NCBI GenBank assembly: GCA_023440105.1
Contig: JAEXSY010000395.1
Coordinates: forward strand, 1-5,907
DNA from: Bacillota bacterium
GTDB lineage: Bacteria; Bacillota; Clostridia; Clostridiales; Clostridiaceae
Length of the DNA: 5,907 nt
Direction of reading: 5' to 3'
Shown here: one piece after another, positions 1 through 5,291 of the stretch
Layout: the number at the start of each line of letters is the position of its first letter
Position numbering within the stretch: the stretch's first letter is position 1
Notes under the pieces: model-generated
What the model was told of the DNA's origin: nothing
What the model saw: only the letters and a program-made list of their open reading frames with translations
Databases searched by the model: none
Position numbers and translations under genes: made by a program

Positions 1-747
1 TTTATTGCTCTAATTGGTGAAAGAGGTAGGGAAGTTCTTGATTTCATAGAGAGGGATTTAGGTGAGGAAGGAATGAAGAAATCTGTTATTGTTTGCGCCA
101 CCTCCGATAAACCCGCACTGATAAGAATTAAAGGAGCTTTAACAGCTACAGCAATTGCAGAATACTTCAGAGATAAAGGTAAGAAAGTGATTCTGATGAT
201 GGATTCAGTAACAAGATTTGCCATGGCTCAAAGAGAAGTAGGACTTGCCATAGGAGAGCCACCTGCAACAAAAGGCTATACACCTTCAGTTTTTGCAATG
301 CTGCCTAGATTAATGGAAAGGTCAGGTATGTCAGATAAGGGCTCTATAACAGCCTTTTATACAGTATTAGTAGATGGAGATGATTTTAATGAGCCTATCG
401 CTGATGCAGTAAGAGGTATTCTTGATGGACATATTGTTTTGTCCAGGCATCTAGCCCATAAAAATCACTACCCAGCCATCGATGTACTAGATAGCGTCAG
501 CAGGGTGATGTCTGAGATAGTAGGGAGAGAACATAAAGATATGGCTTCTGCCATAAGAGATTTACTGGCTACCTATAAAAATTCTGAGGATTTAATAAAT
601 ATTGGAGCCTACACTAGGGGGACCAATAAAAAAGTGGATAAGGCAATTGAGCTTAATGAAATAATAAACAGTTTTTTGAAACAGGGTGTTTATGAAAAAG
701 CGACCTTTGAAGAGACCATTAATTCCATGAAGGAAATATTTAATTAG
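1..747 (+). CDS. fliI: Flagellar export ATPase FliI, 3' part (5' end outside window)
   Basis: FliI is the cytoplasmic ATPase of the flagellar type III export apparatus, related to the F1 beta subunit; it works with FliH and FliJ to prepare export substrates. The frame is open from base 1, giving 248 residues of a protein usually about 435-440 long, so the N-terminal domain and Walker A P-loop lie upstream. Visible landmarks, in window residue numbers, are the GERGREV motif at 6-12 with its conserved glutamate, Walker B VILMMD at 63-68 followed by SVTRFAMAQRE, the family signature EPPATKGYTPSVF at 86-98, and the segment DGDDFNEPIADAVRGILDGH at 125-144. The ATG at 73 is internal (Met25) and not a start. 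The C-terminal helical domain is intact to the TAG stop. fliJ follows after 8 bases. Assignment to FliI over a virulence-type SctN or F1-beta rests on the signature plus the flagellar neighbours. Confidence 0.97.
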   Translation, partial: FIALIGERGREVLDFIERDLGEEGMKKSVIVCATSDKPALIRIKGALTATAIAEYFRDKGKKVILMMDSVTRFAMAQREVGLAIGEPPATKGYTPSVFAMLPRLMERSGMSDKGSITAFYTVLVDGDDFNEPIADAVRGILDGHIVLSRHLAHKNHYPAIDVLDSVSRVMSEIVGREHKDMASAIRDLLATYKNSEDLINIGAYTRGTNKKVDKAIELNEIINSFLKQGVYEKATFEETINSMKEIFN

Positions 748-752
748 AGGTG
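747..752 (+). promoter_or_regulatory. Ribosome binding site of fliJ (decides the start)
   Basis: The sequence GAGGTG overlaps the last base of the fliI stop codon and lies a few bases before the ATG at 756. An in-frame GTG at 750 would extend the protein by two residues, but it is part of the Shine-Dalgarno itself, so the ATG at 756 is preferred. Confidence 0.75.
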
Positions 753-755
753 ACT

Positions 756-1199
756 ATGGAAAGCCATTTTAATTTCAAACTACAAAAGCTTTTAGATATA
801 AGATTGCAACAGGAGGAAACTAGCAAGGTAAGCTTTCAAAAAGCTCAGAAAGATAGGTTTCTTGCGGAAGAGCACCTGTATACTTTACAAGAAAACTACA
901 ATAAATATAGTATAGAGGATTATGAGGAAACAATAATACATAAAAAAATTAAGAGAAATTATCTGTCGGCTTTATCAAGATACATAGAGGAAGCAGAAAT
1001 AGAAATTGAAGTAAAAGAAAAAGCATTAGAGGAATGCAGAGAAGATTTAATGGATAGACAGATAGAAAGAAAGACAATAGAGCTGCTGAAAGAGAAAAAA
1101 TATCATGAATACTGTTTTGAAGAGAACCAAAAAGAGCAAAAAATGAACGATGAATTTGCTCTTTATGGATATATTAAGCAGGTTGCTGAAAGGAGGTGA
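756..1199 (+). CDS. fliJ: Flagellar export protein FliJ
   Basis: FliJ is a small coiled-coil protein that sits in the FliI ATPase ring like the gamma subunit of F1, links the ATPase to FlhA, and has a general chaperone role in export. The predicted product is 147 residues, normal for the family. It opens with the typical MESHFNFKLQKLLDIRLQQEE stretch (here split: MESHFNFKLQ at 1-10, KLLDIRLQQEE at 11-21), and almost all of the rest is charged Glu/Lys/Arg-rich sequence that looks like two long antiparallel helices (about 15-60 and 65-145). There is no signal peptide or membrane segment. The start is ATG 756, preceded by GAGGTG. It sits 8 bases after fliI, and its stop TGA overlaps the GTG proposed for fliK. 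FliJ sequences diverge strongly, so the call depends on the N-terminal pattern, length, coiled-coil character and position directly after fliI. Confidence 0.92.
   Translation: MESHFNFKLQKLLDIRLQQEETSKVSFQKAQKDRFLAEEHLYTLQENYNKYSIEDYEETIIHKKIKRNYLSALSRYIEEAEIEIEVKEKALEECREDLMDRQIERKTIELLKEKKYHEYCFEENQKEQKMNDEFALYGYIKQVAERR
1191..1196 (+). promoter_or_regulatory. AGGAGG Shine-Dalgarno at the fliJ/fliK junction
   Basis: A perfect AGGAGG lies inside the last codons of fliJ. Its final G is also the first base of the in-frame GTG (1196-1198) that would begin fliK, leaving no spacer. At normal spacing (5 and 8 bases) the fliK frame has two ATA codons (1202 and 1205) but no ATG, GTG or TTG. The site is clear, but which codon it serves is uncertain. 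Confidence 0.7.
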
Positions 1200-2521
1200 G
1201 AATAATAACAGTAATAAATTCCGTAAGTAATGATATTAAAGAGGTGAATTTAGGCAATAGCAGGACAAAAAAACGAGAAGGTAGTGAAGCTGAATCATCC
1301 TTTGCTGATATGGTGAATTATCTTAAAAACAGCAGTGAGGAAGAGAGTTTTAAGACTCTAGAGAGAAAAGAAGATACTCCAGTGGAGATCTCAGGAAGTA
1401 GTTTAGCTGGTGACCTATCAGAGGATGAAAGTCAGGATAGCAACGTGGATGATTCTTATATTGGAGATCTAGTGAATACTTTGGATTATTTCCTGGTTAG
1501 AAAAATCATTGGTAGTGAATATGAAAATGGAAAAGAAAGTATCCCAGAGACGATTTTTCAGGAAGTCTTTAAGTTACATAGTTTAATTAAGAATGGAAAT
1601 TATGAAATTGACGAACTTTTGGCACAGCTGGAGGAAACCTCTCATAATGAGGGATTTATGGAACTAATAAAGAAGCTGACCAGTTCTGATGAGGTTGAGA
1701 CACTAAGTGAATACCACACAGGAGATATACAATCAACCTATACCGATGAGAAAAAAAATATTTCAGTTAACTCCTCAGAAATATCAGGGATTCTTAATAA
1801 GGTCTTAAAAAGCACTGATAAGCAACAAGGATTAAAGGGACAGTGGAATAAAGAAGCATTTATGAGCAATCGGAAGTACAGCAGAGATGAAGAGTTAAGT
1901 TTTACTACATCTGAAATTAAAACTTTAAGTGATATGGGTGAAGAAAATTCTACCTCCAAAGATGTCACCTTCCTTAAAAGCTTACTGCTTGAGAAAGATA
2001 ATGCTAAGGGTAATTATTATGGGGTTATTCAGAGAGCACCTATTGAAAGTAATTATTCATCTTTGATAGAATCACCAGTTATTAATGGAAAGACCCTACA
2101 GGAAGATTTAATAAAAGTTATAAATTATGCTTCCAAGGACAATATCCAGGAGATTAAGGTAAAGATTAATCCTGAAGAGCTAGGTTCTATTATTGTAAGA
2201 CTTACCTTAGAGGAGAATACTCTTAAAGCCAAGGTTAGGGTGAGCTCCGAAGAAACCTATAAACTACTGATTAATAATATTGGAGAGTTAAACAATGCCC
2301 TGAAGGCTGGAGAGATAAAAATCCAGGAGGTGGAGATTAGCTTATTTTCAGAGGATGGCTTCTACTACTCAGAAGAAGGTAGAAGTAATAATTATAGTGA
2401 CAATGATAGAAATAATAACAATAATTCCACTTTCGTAAAGGAAGCCTTATCTAAAAGGAATGAAGAGGTAATTAATACTTCAGATATACTCATAGAAGGA
2501 ACAATAAATAGTTTAGTATAA
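1196..2521 (+). CDS. fliK: Flagellar hook-length control protein FliK
   Basis: FliK is the secreted molecular ruler that measures hook length and switches the export gate from hook to filament substrates. The product is about 441 residues from the GTG at 1196. Residues 1-300 are polar, Ser/Glu/Lys-rich and poorly conserved, as expected for the ruler part. Residues about 305-385 form the C-terminal Flg_hook domain, recognised by INPEELG at 324-330, followed by SIIVRLTLEENTLKAKVRV and a helix ending in KIQEVEISL. An Asn/Ser/Asp-rich tail follows (397-411). The start is uncertain: GTG 1196 overlaps the fliJ stop by 4 bases (GTGA), which suggests translational coupling, but its Shine-Dalgarno has no spacer; ATA 1202 or 1205 is possible. 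A TGA at 1187 closes the frame upstream. flgD follows after 11 bases, the usual order for the ruler and the hook cap. Confidence 0.92.
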   Translation: MRIITVINSVSNDIKEVNLGNSRTKKREGSEAESSFADMVNYLKNSSEEESFKTLERKEDTPVEISGSSLAGDLSEDESQDSNVDDSYIGDLVNTLDYFLVRKIIGSEYENGKESIPETIFQEVFKLHSLIKNGNYEIDELLAQLEETSHNEGFMELIKKLTSSDEVETLSEYHTGDIQSTYTDEKKNISVNSSEISGILNKVLKSTDKQQGLKGQWNKEAFMSNRKYSRDEELSFTTSEIKTLSDMGEENSTSKDVTFLKSLLLEKDNAKGNYYGVIQRAPIESNYSSLIESPVINGKTLQEDLIKVINYASKDNIQEIKVKINPEELGSIIVRLTLEENTLKAKVRVSSEETYKLLINNIGELNNALKAGEIKIQEVEISLFSEDGFYYSEEGRSNNYSDNDRNNNNNSTFVKEALSKRNEEVINTSDILIEGTINSLV

Positions 2522-2526
2522 GGAGA
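2520..2526 (+). promoter_or_regulatory. Ribosome binding site of flgD (decides the start)
   Basis: AAGGAGA overlaps the fliK stop codon and precedes ATG 2533 by 6 bases. An in-frame TTG at 2527 immediately abuts this site and would add two residues, so it is rejected as the start. Confidence 0.85.
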
Positions 2527-2532
2527 TTGCTT

Positions 2533-3204
2533 ATGAGTAATATAAATACTGTTTCTTATGCGCAAAATACAGCGACTAATAGGGGTACTCCTATAAAATC
2601 AGCTGGAAGCGATATGGATAAAAATAGCTTTTTAAAAATACTTGCTGCTGAATTAACTAATCAGGATCCAACAAATGCTGCGGATTCAACAGCATATGTG
2701 ACACAGATGGCACAGATGGTAACAATGGAGCAGCTGACTAATTTAAATAACACAATGGCATTCAATGCAAACAGCAGTTTAATTGGAAAGGGTGTCACTG
2801 TATCCGATTATGATTCTCAAGGCAAAAACTATACGGGAGTTGTACAGGCAGTAACTAATCAAGGATCAAATACTTATGTAACCCTTATAGTTAACGAGAA
2901 TGGAAAGAATGTATACAAGAATTTTGAAGCTAGCCATGTGGTGTCAGTTATAGATGTTCCTGACTATGCCATGGATAACCTTGAAAGATATACATCACTT
3001 CTTACCTCTTCTATGCTAATTGGCAAGGATGTTCAGTTAAGAGTAAAGGAAAACAATGAAGAGAAGGAATATGCAGGTAAGGTTCTAGAAGTAGGACAAG
3101 CTAATGGTAGTATATCTCTAAAAGTTAGAGTAGAAGCTACTGGCGAAACAAAGAGCTTTTATTTAGATGAAATAACAAGAATCTATGAAAGTTCTCAGGA
3201 GTAA
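2533..3204 (+). CDS. flgD: Flagellar hook cap / scaffolding protein FlgD
   Basis: FlgD is exported and forms the temporary cap at the tip of the growing hook, where it guides FlgE polymerisation. The product is 223 residues. Residues about 28-75 are the conserved FlgD N-terminal domain: MDKNSFLKILAAEL, then the hallmark NQDPTN at 43-48, and STAYVTQMAQMVTMEQL, matching the family pattern of FLxLLxxQLxxQDPxxPxDxxxFxxQLAxxxxxEQ. The C-terminal half contains two similar beta-rich units, about 80-141 (starting SSLIGKGV) and 158-218 (starting SSMLIGKDV), each with a G-x-V strand in the middle. They look like a tandem Tudor/SH3-like repeat rather than the FlgD Ig-like domain of enterobacteria; that fold assignment is inferred. 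The start is ATG 2533, with AAGGAGA 6 bases upstream. Only 3 bases separate the stop from the next gene. Confidence 0.95.
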   Translation: MSNINTVSYAQNTATNRGTPIKSAGSDMDKNSFLKILAAELTNQDPTNAADSTAYVTQMAQMVTMEQLTNLNNTMAFNANSSLIGKGVTVSDYDSQGKNYTGVVQAVTNQGSNTYVTLIVNENGKNVYKNFEASHVVSVIDVPDYAMDNLERYTSLLTSSMLIGKDVQLRVKENNEEKEYAGKVLEVGQANGSISLKVRVEATGETKSFYLDEITRIYESSQE

Positions 3205-3207
3205 CCT

Positions 3208-3603
3208 ATGAGCTACAGAATGGTAAATGGTAGGCCACAGCCTATTGAGGGAATTGTTACCCCTGTAAATAACCAAAGCTCAAGTAGAAAGAATAATTCA
3301 ATTAATCATAATGAATCCTTTAAAGAAGTACTTAATAAGGAATTATATAGTGAATTGAGTTATAAGATTTCTGCTCACGCACTGGAAAGGATGGAAGAAT
3401 TAGAGCTTTCCCAGATGGACATGAAAACCATTGGTTATGGAATAGAAAAAGCTAGGAGTAAGGGAAGCAAAAATACCCTGATATTTTACAAAGATATTGC
3501 TTTCATTGCCAGCTGTGAAAATAAAACCTTAATAACGGCAGTGGAAAAGGCAAGAGCAAAAGATAATGTATTTACTAATATTGATAGCATGGTAATGCTA
3601 TAG
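3208..3603 (+). CDS. Conserved flagellar operon protein of unknown function (TIGR02530-like)
   Basis: This 131-residue soluble protein has no signal peptide or membrane segment. It matches my memory of the 'flagellar operon protein' family (TIGR02530 / putative flagellar, found between flgD and flgE in Firmicutes). Residues 1-36 are polar and probably disordered (PQPIEG, then Asn/Ser-rich). The conserved core follows: SFKEVLNKEL at 37-46, YKISAHALERMEELEL at 52-67, a helix GYGIEKARSKGSKNTLIFYK at 76-95, a hydrophobic strand DIAFIASCENKTLITAVEKA at 96-115, and the terminal signature VFTNIDSMVML at 121-131. AGGAG at 3197-3201, spaced 6 bases, supports ATG 3208. No biochemical role is established that I know of; its position between hook cap and hook protein suggests a part in hook assembly, or in secretion or chaperoning of hook subunits. 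Confidence 0.88.
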   Translation: MSYRMVNGRPQPIEGIVTPVNNQSSSRKNNSINHNESFKEVLNKELYSELSYKISAHALERMEELELSQMDMKTIGYGIEKARSKGSKNTLIFYKDIAFIASCENKTLITAVEKARAKDNVFTNIDSMVML

Positions 3604-3660
3604 GCTGGACCTTAAGGGGGCCGAGGTTCGCAGACCGATTGATGCGAACAAATGTACATA
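3604..3660 (+). promoter_or_regulatory. GC-rich structured leader upstream of flgE
   Basis: The 74-base gap before flgE is unlike its surroundings: 29 of the 50 bases at 3601-3650 are G or C. It contains the palindrome CCTTAAGG (3610-3617), a 6-bp stem GTTCGC/GCGAAC (3626-3631 with 3644-3649, 12-base loop) and the palindrome ATGTACAT (3652-3659). No T-run follows, so it is not a terminator. I do not recognise a known riboswitch class; the c-di-GMP riboswitch core is absent. The likely role is mRNA processing, stability or translation control of flgE; this is inferred from structure and position only. Confidence 0.5.
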
Positions 3661-3662
3661 AT

Positions 3663-3668
3663 AGGAGG
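3663..3668 (+). promoter_or_regulatory. Ribosome binding site of flgE (decides the start)
   Basis: A perfect AGGAGG is placed 9 bases before ATG 3678. The open frame extends upstream to a TTG at 3639, but that would add 13 residues unlike any FlgE N-terminus and would translate part of the structured leader, so it is not the start. Confidence 0.92.
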
Positions 3669-3677
3669 TCATTTAAA

Positions 3678-5030
3678 ATGATAAGATCAATGTATGCTGG
3701 AATTACAGGTATGAAGGCAAATCAAACGAAGCTTGATGTAATTGGTAATAATATATCTAATGTTGGTACTACTGCTTTTAAAGCATCAAGAACCACTTTT
3801 AAGGATGCTCTTTATCAAAGCTCTACCAATGCTTTAGCTCCTTCCCAAAATGCAGGAGGAACTAATGCTAAGCAGGTAGGACTTGGGGTTCAGCTTGGTG
3901 CCATAGATACAATTATGACTCAGGGGGCAATGCAGCCTACTTCAAGAAGCCTTGATGTAGGAATTGATGGTAACGGTTATTTCATGGTAGCCAAGGGAAA
4001 CGGTATATTTGAAGATAACGCTCTTGTGGTTAATCATGAACCAGGTACTCATAGCATTTTAACAGAAAGCCTTCAGACCTCAGGAGTAGGATTAATGTAC
4101 ACCAGAGATGGGGCGTTTACATTAGATGCTGAAGGCAATCTGTTGACATCTGATGGCTATAGAGTTTTAGGCTATTCCTTAAGTAATGATAAAGCAAACA
4201 GTGAGGCAACAGCAGTAGTTCCTGATACTGTTTATGCATCAGGCTTTGAGTTTAATTTTACTGCTGGTTCAGGGTTGAACGGATATACGATTATAAGAGG
4301 TGTTAATTCACCCGATACTTCTACCTCTGCGGTGGTTGATAAGGCTTTAAAAACTATAACGATAAATGGAAACTTTACTGGAGTAGACGGAACTACAAAA
4401 GCAGGCTTAGAAAATGCTATCAACAAGGCACTAAATACTGCTGGTTTAAGCCAGACTGTTACTGTAGAGGTTAATAATCAAGCCAATAATCCTAACTCTG
4501 CAGCGATAACAGGAGGAACTCCAGTTCAGAGTGTGGGAGTTGATGGAGTCATTAATTTTGTTAATGGAAATATGGAAGTACACTCCTACGATAATAATCT
4601 TAAAACCTTAAGGATACCTGATAAAATCAAGGTTGCAGGAACAAATGAATATCTAGCAATCAAAAATTTCAGCATAAGTGATGAAGGGATCATCACTGCT
4701 GTATTAGAAGATGGAAGTGTTTCGGCATTAGGTCAAATTGCCATGGCAACCTTCAAAAATACAGAGGGATTAACAAAGGTAGGTGGTAATGCCTTTATAC
4801 AATCTGCTAATTCAGGGGAAGCATTTATCCGAACAGGTATAAAAACCTTATGGGAAGAAAATAATGATGGCTATGGCGCTTTGATGCAGGGATATCTAGA
4901 AATGTCCAATGTAGACTTAACAGAGCAATTTACAGATATGATTGTAACAAGCAGAGCCTTTCAGGCTAGCGGTAAAATGATTACTACCGGTGATGAGATA
5001 TTACAAGAAATTCTTAATTTAAAGAGGTAA
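3678..5030 (+). CDS. flgE: Flagellar hook protein FlgE
   Basis: FlgE is exported and polymerises under the FlgD cap into the hook, the flexible joint between rod and filament. The product is 450 residues. The N-terminus MIRSMYAGITGMKANQTKLD with NNISNVGTTAFKASR at 25-39 is the classic rod/hook N-terminal motif, and the C-terminus GYLEMSNVDLTEQFTDMIVT (405-424) followed by SRAFQASGKMI is the matching C-terminal motif; together they form the D0/D1 helical core. The segment near residues 90-105 (SLDVGIDGNGYFMV) and YTRDGAFTLDAEGNLLTSDG (141-160) are conserved D1 strands. The surface part at about 190-300 is variable and includes a unit with repeated Thr/Ile strands and an Asn-rich loop. The start ATG 3678 has a perfect AGGAGG. 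It is isolated from its neighbours by unusually large gaps (74 and 58 bases), both with RNA structure, which fits separate tuning of a gene needed in many more copies than the cap or ruler. Confidence 0.97.
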   Translation: MIRSMYAGITGMKANQTKLDVIGNNISNVGTTAFKASRTTFKDALYQSSTNALAPSQNAGGTNAKQVGLGVQLGAIDTIMTQGAMQPTSRSLDVGIDGNGYFMVAKGNGIFEDNALVVNHEPGTHSILTESLQTSGVGLMYTRDGAFTLDAEGNLLTSDGYRVLGYSLSNDKANSEATAVVPDTVYASGFEFNFTAGSGLNGYTIIRGVNSPDTSTSAVVDKALKTITINGNFTGVDGTTKAGLENAINKALNTAGLSQTVTVEVNNQANNPNSAAITGGTPVQSVGVDGVINFVNGNMEVHSYDNNLKTLRIPDKIKVAGTNEYLAIKNFSISDEGIITAVLEDGSVSALGQIAMATFKNTEGLTKVGGNAFIQSANSGEAFIRTGIKTLWEENNDGYGALMQGYLEMSNVDLTEQFTDMIVTSRAFQASGKMITTGDEILQEILNLKR

Positions 5031-5037
5031 TAAATTT

Positions 5038-5070
5038 ATCCTTAGAGAGGATTTCTCCTCTCTAAGGGAT
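5038..5070 (+). promoter_or_regulatory. Strong intergenic hairpin between flgE and flbD, no U-tract
   Basis: Bases 5040-5051 (CCTTAGAGAGGA) pair perfectly with 5056-5067 (TCCTCTCTAAGG), a 12-bp stem with a TTTC loop. Two more pairs (5038-5039 with 5069-5070) can form if G5068 bulges out. The stem begins 9 bases after the flgE stop and is followed by TATAAAGG, not a T-run, so it is not a standard rho-independent terminator on either strand. It may protect the 3' end of flgE mRNA, mark a processing site, or attenuate transcription into flbD and motA. Confidence 0.8.
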
Positions 5071-5073
5071 TAT

Positions 5074-5080
5074 AAAGGAG
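5074..5080 (+). promoter_or_regulatory. Ribosome binding site of flbD, complementary to the upstream hairpin loop and right arm
   Basis: AAAGGAG lies 8 bases before ATG 5089. The stretch AGGAGAAAT (5076-5084) is perfectly complementary to ATTTCTCCT (5051-5059), which spans the loop and right arm of the upstream hairpin, so this site could be hidden in an alternative fold. Confidence 0.8.
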
Positions 5081-5088
5081 AAATAACC

Positions 5089-5280
5089 ATGGTTTATTTA
5101 ACTACAATAGGCAAAAAACAATTTGTTTTGAATTCTGAGCATATTGAAAAGCTAGAAGAGGTTCCTGAAACCTTAATAACTTTAACCAATGGGAAAAAAT
5201 ATCTAGTTCTAGAGACTCCTGAGGAAGTAATAGAAAAAATCATATTATTTAAAAAGAAAATATACAACCGAGGCTGTTAG
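5089..5280 (+). CDS. flbD: FlbD / SwrD-like flagellar protein
   Basis: This 63-residue soluble protein matches the small FlbD family of Firmicutes and other bacteria (in Bacillus subtilis the homologue is SwrD, formerly YlzI, reported to raise flagellar motor power for swarming). It should not be confused with the Caulobacter NtrC-type FlbD regulator. The family pattern is clear: MVYLTTIGKKQFVLNSEHIE at 1-20, then KLEEVPETLITLTNGKKYLV with the conserved P-[DE]-T-x-I-x-L-x-N-G-K-K core at about 26-37, and the helical tail ETPEEVIEKIILFKKKI at 42-58. No membrane segment is present. The start ATG 5089 has AAAGGAG 8 bases upstream. The next gene is motA, whose Shine-Dalgarno overlaps the flbD stop codon; this linkage fits a role in stator function or assembly, though the mechanism is not known from sequence. 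Confidence 0.93.
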   Translation: MVYLTTIGKKQFVLNSEHIEKLEEVPETLITLTNGKKYLVLETPEEVIEKIILFKKKIYNRGC

Positions 5281-5291
5281 GAGGCAGAATT

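Noticed and set aside
1738..1968. 76-codon open frame on the - strand inside fliK
   Set aside because: It lies fully within fliK, has no ribosome site or family-like sequence, and reads as the complement of the fliK coding strand.
3652..3659. ATGTACAT as an operator site
   Set aside because: It is a single 8-base palindrome with no second copy or promoter nearby; chance occurrence is plausible, so it is listed only as part of the leader.
3604..3660. c-di-GMP-I or other known riboswitch upstream of flgE
   Set aside because: The region is too short for the c-di-GMP-I aptamer and I do not see its conserved core; no other known aptamer consensus was recognised.
3639..3677. Upstream TTG extension of flgE by 13 residues
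   Set aside because: The perfect AGGAGG and the canonical FlgE N-terminus both point to ATG 3678; the extension would be translated from the structured leader.
4232..4426. 64-codon open frame on the - strand inside flgE
   Set aside because: It is an antisense shadow of the variable FlgE region, without a recognisable protein pattern.
5040..5070. Rho-independent terminator after flgE
   Set aside because: The stem is strong, but no T-run follows on the + strand or precedes it for the - strand, and flagellar genes continue in the same direction.
5071..5076. TATAAA as a -10 box for a flbD promoter
   Set aside because: I see no matching -35 element at the right distance, which would fall inside the hairpin, and it lies against the Shine-Dalgarno.
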